64,000 nt of DNA, taken from Quadrisphaera sp. DSM 44207. GTDB taxonomy: Bacteria; Actinomycetota; Actinomycetes; Actinomycetales; Quadrisphaeraceae. This document shows, piece after piece, positions 45,619-53,091 of the stretch. Both the position numbers and the translations under genes were made by a program. The stretch lies in assembly GCF_900101335.1 (NCBI RefSeq), contig NZ_FNKA01000003.1:248001-312000 (forward strand), written 5' to 3'. Each line of letters starts with the position of its first letter. The stretch's first letter is position 1. The notes under the pieces are model-generated. The model searched no databases, was not told the DNA's origin, and saw nothing but the letters and a program-made list of their open reading frames with translations.

Positions 45619-46529
45619 CCTCGGTGGTGGTGGCCGTGCTCACCTACCGGCGCCCGGACGACCTCGCGGAGCTGCTGCCCCTGCTCGAGGAGCAGGCGCG
45701 CGCCCTGCACCCGGCGGCCCGGGTGCTGGTCGTCGACAACGACCCCGCGGGCAGCGCCCGGTCGGTGGTGGCGGCCTCCGGCGTCGCGGCGACGTACGCG
45801 CACGAGCCGCGGCCCGGCATCGCCGCCGCCCGCAACCGGGCCCTGGACGAGGCGGGGGACGCCGAGGCGCTCGTGTTCATCGACGACGACGAGCGCCCCG
45901 GCGACGCCTGGCTGCAGCACCTCGTCGCCACCTGGCAGGAGACCGGCAGCGCCGGCGTCGTCGGTCCGGTGGTCTCCCGCGTCGACGCGCCGCACGGCCC
46001 GTGGGTGGCGGCGGGGGACTTCTTCCGCCGGCGGCGCCTGCCCACCGGGTCGCCGGTGGCGGTCGCGGCGACCAACAACCTGCTGCTGGACCTGCGCCGG
46101 GTGCGGCCGACCGGGATCTCCTTCGACGAGCGGTTCGGGATCAGCGGCGGCTCGGACACCCTCTTCACGCGCCAGCTCGTCGCGGCCGGCCTGCAGCTGG
46201 TCTGGTGCGACGAGGCCGTGGTCACGGACGTCGTCCCCGCTCACCGCGCCACGCGGGGCTGGGTGCTGCGGCGGGCGCTGCGCAGCGGCAACGGGTGGAG
46301 CCGGACCTCGCTCGTGCTGGCCACGGGTCGTGGCCGGCGCGCGCGCACGCGGGCGGTGCTCACCGCGCGCGGCGGGGTGCGCGCCCTCGGCGGCGCGGGG
46401 CGCTTCGCCTGGGGCGTGCTGTCCCGCTCCGCGCACCACCGGGCCCGCGGTGCCCGCACGGCGGCCCGCGGCCTGGGCATGCTCACCGGCGCCTTCGGCT
46501 CCACCTACGCGGAGTACCGCCGCGGCTGA
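45615..46529 (+). CDS. Glycosyltransferase family 2, first of a convergent paralogue pair
   Basis: 304-residue GT-A enzyme. Seen: VVVAVLTYRRPDDLAELLPL, VLVVDNDPAGSA, GIAAARNRALDEAGD, the metal-binding FIDDDERP (DxD) and the C-terminal GGSDTLFTRQLVAAG with WCDEAVV. Basic C-terminal region (GRGRRARTRAVLTARGG) may sit on the membrane. It is the last gene of the plus block, with a GTGA overlap to the GT4. A paralogue of about half-identical sequence lies head-on at 46579-47556, only 49 bp away. Confidence 0.9.
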   Translation: MTSVVVAVLTYRRPDDLAELLPLLEEQARALHPAARVLVVDNDPAGSARSVVAASGVAATYAHEPRPGIAAARNRALDEAGDAEALVFIDDDERPGDAWLQHLVATWQETGSAGVVGPVVSRVDAPHGPWVAAGDFFRRRRLPTGSPVAVAATNNLLLDLRRVRPTGISFDERFGISGGSDTLFTRQLVAAGLQLVWCDEAVVTDVVPAHRATRGWVLRRALRSGNGWSRTSLVLATGRGRRARTRAVLTARGGVRALGGAGRFAWGVLSRSAHHRARGARTAARGLGMLTGAFGSTYAEYRRG

Positions 46530-46532
46530 AGC

Positions 46533-46592
46533 CGGGCGCCGGCACCGGGGAGCGGCACCGGGGAGCGGGGGAGGGCGGTCAGCCGGCGCCCG
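46533..46592. terminator. Inverted repeat between the convergent GT2 genes
   Basis: CGGGCGCCGG (46533-46542) pairs with CCGGCGCCCG (46583-46592), 10 bp, around a purine-rich loop holding two copies of GGCACCGGGGAGC. The right arm lies inside the end of the minus-strand gene. It may stop transcription from both sides. Confidence 0.4.
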
Positions 46593-47556
46593 AGGCGCCG
46601 GACCCGGCCCCGCGCGGGCGGGCGTACTCGACGTACCCGTAGCCCAGGGCGCCGAGCACCATGCCGACCCCGCTGGCGACGTCGCACTCGCCCCGGGCCC
46701 GGTGCCCGAGCGAGCGGCCCAGCCGTCCCCGCACCGCCGCGGCGAGCCCCCTCGCCACCCGCAGCACGCCGCGGGCGACCAGCTCGGCTCTGCGCAGGAC
46801 CCGGACCGGGCCGCGCGCGAGCTTCACCTCCACCCGGCTCCACGTGGTGCCCGTGCGCAGGTTGCGCCGCAGGACGTAGCGCCGCGTCGCCCGCACCGCC
46901 GGGACGGAGGCGACCACCTGGGCCTCGTCGCACCAGCGCAGCGGCTCGCCCCTGGCCACCAGGTCGTGGGTCAGCATCGTGTCCGACCCTCCCGTGAGCC
47001 CGAAGGCGTCGTCGAAGCGGACGCCGAGCGCCCGCAGCCGCCGCAGGTCCAGCAGCAGGTTGTTGGTCGCCGCCCCGCGCAGGGCGGTGCCCGTCGGCCG
47101 CCGCCGGCGCTCGAACATCCGGCTCTCACGGACCCAGGGGTCCAGGGGGAGCTCCGGCGCCGAGACCGCCGGGCCCGCCACGGCCGTGCACCCCCACGCG
47201 CGCCACGCGCGCACCAGCCGCGCCAGCCAGTCCTCCCGGGGCACCTCGTCGTCGTCGATGAACACGATCGCCTCGGCATCGCCCGCCTCGTCCAGGGCCC
47301 GGTTGCGGGCGGCGGCGATGCCGGGCCGCGGCTCGTGCGCGTAGGCCAGGCCGGCGCCGACCCACCGCTCCACCACCGGCCGGGCGCTGCCCGCGGGGTC
47401 GTTGTCGACGACGAGGACGCGAGCCGGCTCCGGCGAGGCCGCCGCCTGCTCGAGCAGCACCGGGACGGCGCGCGCGAGCAGCTCCGGGCGCCGGTAGGTG
47501 AGCACGGCGACGACCACCGTGCTGGAGGGGCGGTGCACGTCGGCGTCGGTGCTCAC
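46579..47556 (-). CDS. Glycosyltransferase family 2, second of the convergent paralogue pair
   Basis: 325 residues, same layout as 45615: VVVAVLTYRRPELLARAVPV, VLVVDNDPAGSA, GIAAARNRALDEAGD, DxD in FIDDDEVP, ATNNLLLDLRRLRALG, GGSDTMLTHDL and WCDEAQVV. The identical blocks point to a gene duplication with inversion. The GTG start at 47556 overlaps the stop of the upstream polymerase gene (GTGA). It is the last gene of the minus-strand operon that starts at 50106. The different neighbours (a GT4 for one, a Wzy-like protein for the other) suggest different acceptors. Confidence 0.9.
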   Translation of the reverse strand: MSTDADVHRPSSTVVVAVLTYRRPELLARAVPVLLEQAAASPEPARVLVVDNDPAGSARPVVERWVGAGLAYAHEPRPGIAAARNRALDEAGDAEAIVFIDDDEVPREDWLARLVRAWRAWGCTAVAGPAVSAPELPLDPWVRESRMFERRRRPTGTALRGAATNNLLLDLRRLRALGVRFDDAFGLTGGSDTMLTHDLVARGEPLRWCDEAQVVASVPAVRATRRYVLRRNLRTGTTWSRVEVKLARGPVRVLRRAELVARGVLRVARGLAAAVRGRLGRSLGHRARGECDVASGVGMVLGALGYGYVEYARPRGAGSGASGAG

Positions 47557-48911
47557 GAGGCTCCTCCGAGGGCGGGTCGCCCGGGTCGCGGGACGTCGGC
47601 GAAGAGCAGCACCGCCAGGGGCAGCACGGTCACCGGCAGCAGGAAGTCGCGGTCCACGACGCCGAAGGAGACCTCGAGCGAGCAGGAGACCAGCAGGCTG
47701 ACCAGCGCGAGCGTCGGCCACGCCGACCCCGCGCGGGCGGAGGCGACGGCGCGGCGGCACAGCAGCACCAGCAGCAGCCCGGTCAGGCACAGGTGCACGA
47801 GCCCACCGGTGACCAGGACCTGGACCACCTGGTTGTGGCCGTGGAACGCCGTGCCGACCAGGGGGTTGGCGAAGCGGGCCACCGCGGCGTAGTGGTCCGG
47901 GCCGTGGCCGACGAGGAGGTGCTCGCGCCACGCGGCCAGGCTGAGCCGCCAGATGTAGCCGCGGTTGGAGAACGCCGCGTCATCCCGCGTGAGGAACGGC
48001 AGCAGCAGGGTCAGGGCGGTGGCGACGGCCAGCGCGCCGGAGCTCACGCAGGCGCGCAGGGCGGGTGAGCGACCCGACAGGGCCAGCGCGAGCAGCGTGG
48101 CGGCGGCCGCCGCGAACGCGGCGAGCGACGAGCGCGACGCGCTCCAGACCAGGGCGGCGGCGACCAGCACGACCAGCAGCAGGCGCCACCGCCGGCGCGC
48201 GACCAGGACGACGGCGGGCAGCCCCAGCACCAGGAACTGGCCGAGGTTGTTGCCCTGGGTGAACACGCCCACGAGCACGCCGCCGGGGAGCAGCTGCTTG
48301 TCCGGCTGGATGAACTCCCCTCTCACGGAGCGGAACAGGCCCTGCTCCGGGGCGACCAGCGCGACCGCCGTGCTGACCGCCGCCGTCAGCCCCGTCAGCC
48401 AGGCGAGGACGGCCAGGTCCCGCAGCGCGGGGCGCAGCACCCACACCGCGAGCACCAGCAGCGGGAAGAGCACGCTGGCCCGGTCGGGGACGTGGCCCGC
48501 GTAGAGGTCGCGGAAGACCAGGAACCCCCACAGCCCGAGCGCCGCGGCGAGGCTGCCCCAGCGGTCCGCCCGCGCGCGCGGCAGGCGGGTGAGCAGCACC
48601 CACAGGCACACGGCCGCCACCGCCCCGAGCAGCGCCAGCTGGCTGGCGGCGGCCAGGGCCGTCGGCGCGGCGCCCTCCTCGCCGACGGACACGCGGAACT
48701 TCGGCGCGGTGAGCGTCTGGAGGAGGCGGGGCACGACGACCAGGGCCCAGGTGGCGAGCACCAGCGCGAGCAGCGGGCGGCGGGAGCCGGCGCGCGGTGC
48801 CGCCGTCCCGCGGCCGGCGGCACGGTCCGCGGCGGGCCCGGGGTGCGCGGGGGCGCGCCGGGGCGCGCGCCTCGGCAGGAGCACGCGGTCACCGACCCCG
48901 CCGATGCTCAC
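47553..48911 (-). CDS. O-antigen ligase/Wzy-type membrane protein, second copy
   Basis: 452 residues, about 10 to 11 membrane helices, a polar N-terminal arm of 45 residues and a periplasmic loop with VGHGPDHYAAVARFANPLVG and AFHGHNQVVQV, the HN motif typical of the O-antigen ligase family. FTQGNNLGQFLVLGLP and SASRSSLAAFA are also family-like. It would polymerise or ligate lipid-linked glycans outside the membrane. The start GTG overlaps the stop of the cytidylyltransferase gene and its stop overlaps the GT2 start. Confidence 0.87.
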   Translation of the reverse strand: MSIGGVGDRVLLPRRAPRRAPAHPGPAADRAAGRGTAAPRAGSRRPLLALVLATWALVVVPRLLQTLTAPKFRVSVGEEGAAPTALAAASQLALLGAVAAVCLWVLLTRLPRARADRWGSLAAALGLWGFLVFRDLYAGHVPDRASVLFPLLVLAVWVLRPALRDLAVLAWLTGLTAAVSTAVALVAPEQGLFRSVRGEFIQPDKQLLPGGVLVGVFTQGNNLGQFLVLGLPAVVLVARRRWRLLLVVLVAAALVWSASRSSLAAFAAAAATLLALALSGRSPALRACVSSGALAVATALTLLLPFLTRDDAAFSNRGYIWRLSLAAWREHLLVGHGPDHYAAVARFANPLVGTAFHGHNQVVQVLVTGGLVHLCLTGLLLVLLCRRAVASARAGSAWPTLALVSLLVSCSLEVSFGVVDRDFLLPVTVLPLAVLLFADVPRPGRPALGGAS

Positions 48912-49327
48912 CCGTGGGCGGTGATCAGGTCGCGCAGCAGCGTGCTGGACGTGGTGTGCGTGTAGGGGAAGTACACGACGCGCACCCCCACCGCGGCCAT
49001 GCCCGCCTCCAGCTGGTCACCCTTGGGGGTGCCGCGCCAGTCGTCGCCCTTGAACAGGACGTCGAAGCGCAGGCGCTCCCACATCGGCAGCTTGTCGCTG
49101 CCGCAGTCGTCGGCCACGACGCGGTCGACGAGGCGCAGGCTGGCCAGGATCTCCGCGCGCTCCTCCAGCGGCACCACCGGGCGCCTGCCCTTGGTGCGCT
49201 CCACGACCTCGTCGGTCACCGCTCCGACGACGAGCTCGTCGCAGCCCTCCCGCGCCCGCCGCAGGATGTTCAGGTGCCCGATGTGGAACATGTCGAAGAC
49301 CCCGGGCACGTACCCCGTCACGCTCAC
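48908..49327 (-). CDS. TagD-like cytidylyltransferase (glycerol-3-phosphate or similar)
   Basis: Small nucleotidyltransferase of 139 residues. Seen: GVFDMFHIGHLNILRRA with the HxGH site, RPVVPLEERAEILASLRLVD, LFKGDDWRGTP and the terminal TTSSTLLRDL (the ISSTxIR-type motif). Family members make CDP-glycerol, CDP-ethanolamine or related CDP-alcohols. The start GTG overlaps the stop of the CDP-alcohol phosphotransferase gene, so this pair probably makes and uses one CDP-alcohol. It could also supply CDP-glycerol to the TagF-like enzymes; the two ideas are not exclusive. Confidence 0.88.
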   Translation of the reverse strand: MSVTGYVPGVFDMFHIGHLNILRRAREGCDELVVGAVTDEVVERTKGRRPVVPLEERAEILASLRLVDRVVADDCGSDKLPMWERLRFDVLFKGDDWRGTPKGDQLEAGMAAVGVRVVYFPYTHTTSSTLLRDLITAHG

Positions 49328-50106
49328 GCGCTGCTCCCGTCCTGCGCCCGCTCGAGGGATCCGACCTGCCGGTACCACACCACCATCGACGCCGCCGCCA
49401 GGAGCGCGAAGCCGAGGGCGAGGAGGCCGTAGGCCCACCGGAAGAGCACCGGCGCACCGAGGGTGACGAACAGCAGGCACAGCACGCCGTAGTCGGTGGG
49501 CACCGAGGCCGCCGAGCGCAGCGCGGAGTGCCGGCGCGCCTCGCCGGAGGCCACCGCCGCCTGCCCGTCGCGGGCGCCGGCCAGGCGGCGCAGGTGGTCG
49601 TTGAGGATGATCGTGAAGAACCAGGTGCTGGCCACCACGGCGAAGGCGAGCGGCACCAGCAGCCACGCGTCCGAGGGCGGGGTGGGGCTGCGGTGGGCGC
49701 CGACGGCGACGGCGAGGTGCAGCGCCGGGATCTTGGCGGCGTCGACGACGTGGTCGAGCCACTCGCCCGCCAGCGACCCGCCGCCGCGCAGCCGCGCCAG
49801 CTGGCCGTCGGCGGCGTCCAGGGCGTAGCCCAGGACCAGCAGCGCCGCCACGAGCAGGCCCGTCCACCACGCCGAGGGCCCCAGCGCCACGGTCGCGATG
49901 CCGGCCGCCGTGCACAGGGCCGAGGCGGCGGTGACCTGGTCCGGCGTCAGGCCGAGCACGTGGGCGCCGGCGGCCAGCCGGCGCCCGAGCGGGCGGTTGA
50001 CGAACCGCGAGTACGCCGGAGCCCCCTTGGCGCTCTTCTGCGCGCTCGACAGGCCGTCCAGGGACTGCCGGTACGAGGGCCGCGACGTCAGGACGGCGCT
50101 CCTCAT
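49324..50106 (-). CDS. CDP-alcohol phosphatidyltransferase family membrane enzyme
   Basis: 260 residues with about six membrane helices and a polar N-terminal arm of 45 residues. The full CDP-OH-P signature is present: DGQLAR, 8 residues, G, 3 residues, D, 3 residues, D (within DAADGQLARLRGG and GEWLDHVVD). Enzymes of this family transfer a phospho-alcohol from a CDP-alcohol or move phosphatidyl groups. ATG at 50106 follows GGGAGG. It is the first gene of a four-gene operon, all with 4-bp overlaps (transferase, cytidylyltransferase, Wzy-like, GT2). The context favours decoration of a polymer over bulk phospholipid synthesis; this is inference. Confidence 0.88.
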   Translation of the reverse strand: MRSAVLTSRPSYRQSLDGLSSAQKSAKGAPAYSRFVNRPLGRRLAAGAHVLGLTPDQVTAASALCTAAGIATVALGPSAWWTGLLVAALLVLGYALDAADGQLARLRGGGSLAGEWLDHVVDAAKIPALHLAVAVGAHRSPTPPSDAWLLVPLAFAVVASTWFFTIILNDHLRRLAGARDGQAAVASGEARRHSALRSAASVPTDYGVLCLLFVTLGAPVLFRWAYGLLALGFALLAAASMVVWYRQVGSLERAQDGSSA

Positions 50107-50206
50107 GGTCCTCCCAGCTCGTGCGGCCCCGGGCGGGCGACCGCTCCTGCGAGGGTACGGGGCCCCGGCAGCTGGTGGCAGGCGCCGATCGGGTGGTGCG
50201 GACGGC

Positions 50207-50212
50207 TACCTT
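50207..50212 (+). promoter_or_regulatory. Probable -10 box (TACCTT) of a leaderless phosphatase promoter
   Basis: TACCTT ends 6 bases before the GTG at 50219, and there is no Shine-Dalgarno sequence. It lies in the 112-bp divergent gap to the CDP-alcohol operon. Confidence 0.45.
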
Positions 50213-50218
50213 CCCAGA

Positions 50219-50788
50219 GTGAGCCCCGAGGCGCCCCAGGTGCTGGTCGTCTGCACCGGCAACGTGTGCCGGTCCCCGCTGGTCGAGCGCCTGCTCGCCC
50301 GCTCCCTGGCCGGGGCGGGGGTGCGGGTGGGCAGCGCCGGCACGCGGGCCCTGGTGGGCGAGCCGATGACGGCGCAGACCGCGGCCCTGCTCGAGCGCGC
50401 CGGCGGCGACCCGCGCGGCCACGCCGCCCGCCAGCTGGTGGAACCGCTCCTCGACGGCGTCGACCTCGTCCTCACCGCCACGCGCGCGCACCGCTCCGAG
50501 GTGGTGCAGCTGCGCCCGGCGCTGCTGCGGCGCACCTTCACGGTCCGCGAGGCCGGCCGCCTGGCCGCCCGGGTGGGCGCCGAGGTGCAGGGGAGCGGGC
50601 CGCGCGAGCGCCTGCTCGACCTCGTCGCGCGGCTGCCGCAGGCCCGCGGGCGCTGGCCGGTCACCGACGCCGGGCTGGACGACGTCGTGGACCCCTACGG
50701 TCGCGACGACGAGACCTACGCCCGCGCCGCCGCCCAGGCGGGGTCGGCCGTCTCCGCGCTGCTGGCGGTGGTCGCCCCGCAGGGCTGA
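50219..50788 (+). CDS. Low-molecular-weight protein tyrosine phosphatase
   Basis: Cytosolic phosphatase of 189 residues. The active loop VCTGNVCRSP (about 10-19, CX5R with the nucleophilic Cys) and the acid loop with Asp in DVVDPYGRDD near residue 159 are present. Family members reverse the tyrosine phosphorylation of BY-kinases and so control exopolysaccharide chain length; a BY-kinase lies at 54840-56237. A low-molecular-weight arsenate reductase is unlikely in this context. The insert of about 30 residues between the two motifs makes it slightly longer than the usual 150-160. Confidence 0.88.
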   Translation: MSPEAPQVLVVCTGNVCRSPLVERLLARSLAGAGVRVGSAGTRALVGEPMTAQTAALLERAGGDPRGHAARQLVEPLLDGVDLVLTATRAHRSEVVQLRPALLRRTFTVREAGRLAARVGAEVQGSGPRERLLDLVARLPQARGRWPVTDAGLDDVVDPYGRDDETYARAAAQAGSAVSALLAVVAPQG

Positions 50789-50904
50789 CGCGCTCGCGGG
50801 GCCCGGACCGGCGCCGCGCGGTGCCCGCCCACCGCCGGCGGCCGCTACGATGATCGGCCCGCTTCCCCTCCCGGGCAGGACGACGACCAGTCAGGAGCAC
50901 GAGC

Positions 50905-51162
50905 ATGGCGAGCGCGACCGCGGGGGAGGGTCCGGCCCTGGTCCGGTGGTTGTGCGCCGGCTGCGTCGCCGCCGTGCTCACCGCCCTGGCGCTGCTGGGG
51001 GTCGCCGGCCGGTACCCCGGGGAGGGGCCCGTCCTGTTCGACGTCTCCCACGACCACGGCGTCCACGCCGGTGACCTGGTCGTCGCCGCGGCCTGGCTGG
51101 GCTCCGTCGTCCTCCTCGGCCTCCTGGCGCGCCGGCCCCGCGTGCCGGCCACCCGTGGCTGA
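50905..51162 (+). CDS. Small two-helix membrane protein, unknown function
   Basis: 85 residues with two hydrophobic helices (about 14-34 and 58-76) and a short loop with His/Asp ([11 protein letters not shown]). A good ribosome site, CAGGAGC, precedes the ATG, and TACGAT at 50846-50851 may be the -10 box. Its end overlaps the pth start by 8 bases, so it is co-translated with pth. No family is recognised; the His-rich loop could bind a metal. Confidence 0.72.
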   Translation: MASATAGEGPALVRWLCAGCVAAVLTALALLGVAGRYPGEGPVLFDVSHDHGVHAGDLVVAAAWLGSVVLLGLLARRPRVPATRG

Positions 51163-51754
51163 CGGCGCCTGGCTCGTGGTCGGGCTGGGCAACCCCGGAC
51201 CCCAGCACGCCCAGGACCGCCACAACGCCGGGGCGATGGTCGTCGACGAGCTCGCGACCCGCTCGGGCGCGGGCTTCAGGCCGCACCGGGCGCGGGCCCT
51301 CGTCGCGGAGGCCCGCCTCGGCGTCCTGCCCGGGGGGCGCCCCGGGCCGCGGGTGGTGCTGGCCAGGCCCACGTCCTGGATGAACGAGGCCGGCGGACCG
51401 GTCGCCGGCCTCGTCCGCTTCTACGGCGTCGACGTCGAGCGGGTGCTCGTCGTCCACGACGAGCTCGACCTCCCCTTCGGCGCCGTGCGGCTCAAGCGCG
51501 GCGGCGGCGAGGGCGGCCACAACGGCCTGCGGGACATCACCAAGGCGCTCTCGACCAAGGACTACGCGCGGCTGCGCGTCGGCATCGGCCGGCCCCCCGG
51601 TCGCACGGACCCGGCGGACTTCGTCCTGCGCGGCTTCTCCTCGACCGAGCGCAAGGAGCTGCCCTTCCTGCTCGGGGACGCCGCCGACGCGGTCGAGCTC
51701 GTGGTCACCGCCGGCCTGGACGCGGCGCAGCAGCGCTACCACGGCCCCCGCTGA
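51155..51754 (+). CDS. pth: Peptidyl-tRNA hydrolase
   Basis: Cleaves peptidyl-tRNA released from stalled ribosomes. 199 residues with the family signatures: [19 protein letters not shown] holding the catalytic His, [23 protein letters not shown] and [18 protein letters not shown] at 51155 overlaps the preceding small gene. Its usual neighbour rplY is 36 kb away on the other side of the polymer cluster. A strong hairpin follows. Confidence 0.96.
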   Translation: MADGAWLVVGLGNPGPQHAQDRHNAGAMVVDELATRSGAGFRPHRARALVAEARLGVLPGGRPGPRVVLARPTSWMNEAGGPVAGLVRFYGVDVERVLVVHDELDLPFGAVRLKRGGGEGGHNGLRDITKALSTKDYARLRVGIGRPPGRTDPADFVLRGFSSTERKELPFLLGDAADAVELVVTAGLDAAQQRYHGPR

Positions 51755-51797
51755 GGCTCCCGGCGCCCAGGACGGCGCCCAGCACGGCGCCCAGCAC

Positions 51798-51837
51798 GGC
51801 GCGGGCCCCGCCACCGCGTGGTGACGGGGCCCGCGCC
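51798..51837. terminator. Bidirectional terminator after pth
   Basis: GGCGCGGGCCCCG (51798-51810) pairs perfectly with 51825-51837; the 14-base loop itself holds a CCAC/GTGG mini-stem. It lies between convergent pth and the small LAHTG protein gene. Three copies of ACGGCGCCCAG(C) precede it (51771-51800). Confidence 0.65.
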
Positions 51838-51850
51838 GCGGTCGGTCGGG

Positions 51851-52177
51851 TCAGGCCGCCGACGCGGAGCTGCGGCGTCCGCCGCGCACGAGCAGGGCGC
51901 CGGCCACCACGAGCGCGGCCCCGCCGAGGGCCAGCCCACCGGCCTCGACGCCGGTGTGGGCCAGCGCGCTCGAGCCGGGAGCCGTCGAGGGCCGGGCGGC
52001 GGCGACGTCGGTCGCCGGCGCGGCCGTGGGCACCGTGGTGGTCGTCGCCGGCGGGGCGACCTCGCTGTACCCGTGGGCCAGCGCGCTCGGGGCCCAGGCG
52101 GCGGCCGCCAGGCCGAGCGCGGCGACCGTTGCGGCGACGCGGCGGGACCGTGCGGCGAGGGTGCGGGGGGCGGTCAT
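51851..52177 (-). CDS. Small LAHTG-anchored surface protein, first copy
   Basis: 108 residues: Sec signal peptide (VAATVAALGLAAAAWAPSALA), a short Thr/Pro/Ala-rich stem, then a sortase sorting signal LAHTG followed by a hydrophobic helix and a basic tail (GGRRSSASAA). LAXTG is the motif used by class E sortases in high-GC actinobacteria. AGGAGG precedes the ATG at 52177. No sortase gene is in the window. The mature part is only about 40 residues, so it may act as a wall-linked peptide or stalk. Confidence 0.8.
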   Translation of the reverse strand: MTAPRTLAARSRRVAATVAALGLAAAAWAPSALAHGYSEVAPPATTTTVPTAAPATDVAAARPSTAPGSSALAHTGVEAGGLALGGAALVVAGALLVRGGRRSSASAA

Positions 52178-52352
52178 GGCTGTGCCTCCTGGCATCGCGT
52201 GGATGATCATCGCCATGGTGGCAGAGCGTGACCCTCCAGGCAGCATCCGGAGGCCCTGAGGTGGCCGGTCGTGACGCGCAGCCATCCGTTCGGGGCAGCG
52301 GCCCGCCCTTCCCGCAGCGGGTGGTCACTTGCTGTGACTAACCGCTCTCATG

Positions 52353-52391
52353 CCGGAGGGGTGGCAGCCCACCGGGCTGCCACCCCTCCGG
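52353..52391. terminator. Strong 18-bp hairpin terminator
   Basis: CCGGAGGGGTGGCAGCCC (52353-52370) pairs perfectly with 52374-52391 around a three-base loop. It lies 18 bases past the stop of the minus-strand LAHTG gene at 52410, with no T-run. It separates that gene from the second LAHTG gene. Confidence 0.7.
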
Positions 52392-52409
52392 GCGGTCTCC
52401 GGCTGCGGC

Positions 52410-53006
52410 TCAGGCGCCGACGGCGCTGCGACGCCGGCCGCTGCGCACAAGGAGGGCGCCGACGCCCACCAGCGCGATCCCGGCGGCGGCCACGCCGCCC
52501 ACCTCGGCGCCCGTGTGCGCGAGGCTGGCGGCGCTCGACCCGCTCCCGGCGGCCGCCGTCGTGCTCTTCCCGGCGGCGGCCGCGCCGGCCGCCGCGGCGG
52601 TGGAGCCGGTGCCCGACGTCGTCGACGCCGCGGTGGCGGCGGTGGTGGCGTGCCCGGCGGCCGGCGCGAGCGCCGCCGCGGCCAGCGGCGCGGCAGCGGC
52701 CTTCCCCCCGGGCGCCTCCTCGGGCCCAGGGCCGCTCTGCGGCCGGATCGCCGTGTCCGTCGGGGGCCGGACGATGCCCCGGACGTAGTCCGGCCTCGCC
52801 CTCTCGCCCGCGGCGTGCTCCGGCCCCGCCCAGGCGCCGCCCGCGGCGCGCTCCGGGCCGGCCCAGCCGCCCGCGGCGTGCTCCGGCTTCGTCCAGCCGC
52901 CCTCGGCGGCGGAGGCGGCGGGCGCGGCGCACAGGGCGGCCAGACCGATGCCGGCGGTCGCCAGGACGGTGCGGCGGACGCGCCCGGACGGGCGGGGGGG
53001 AGTCAT
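52410..53006 (-). CDS. LAHTG-anchored surface protein with short internal repeats, second copy
   Basis: 198 residues: signal peptide (VLATAGIGLAALCAAPAASA), three degenerate repeats of the type GPEHAAGGWA (about residues 35-70), a Thr/Ala/Ser-rich stem, and the sorting signal LAHTG with hydrophobic helix and Arg-rich tail (SGRRRSAVGA). The C-terminal 35 residues resemble the neighbour at 51851 closely, so the two derive from a common ancestor. GGAGG precedes the ATG at 53006. Sortase E anchoring is inferred from the motif only. Confidence 0.8.
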   Translation of the reverse strand: MTPPRPSGRVRRTVLATAGIGLAALCAAPAASAAEGGWTKPEHAAGGWAGPERAAGGAWAGPEHAAGERARPDYVRGIVRPPTDTAIRPQSGPGPEEAPGGKAAAAPLAAAALAPAAGHATTAATAASTTSGTGSTAAAAGAAAAGKSTTAAAGSGSSAASLAHTGAEVGGVAAAGIALVGVGALLVRSGRRRSAVGA

Positions 53007-53091
53007 GGACGTGGCCTCCGGGACTGGGCTGGACGGGTGAGTTCCGGCTGCATCGTGGCAGACGGCGCCCGGAGAGGAAAACCGGCTGCGC

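Noticed and set aside
52324-52338. GTCACTTGCTGTGAC as a second BldD box
   Set aside because: The half-site spacing and central bases do not fit the BldD consensus that the 5593 site fits.
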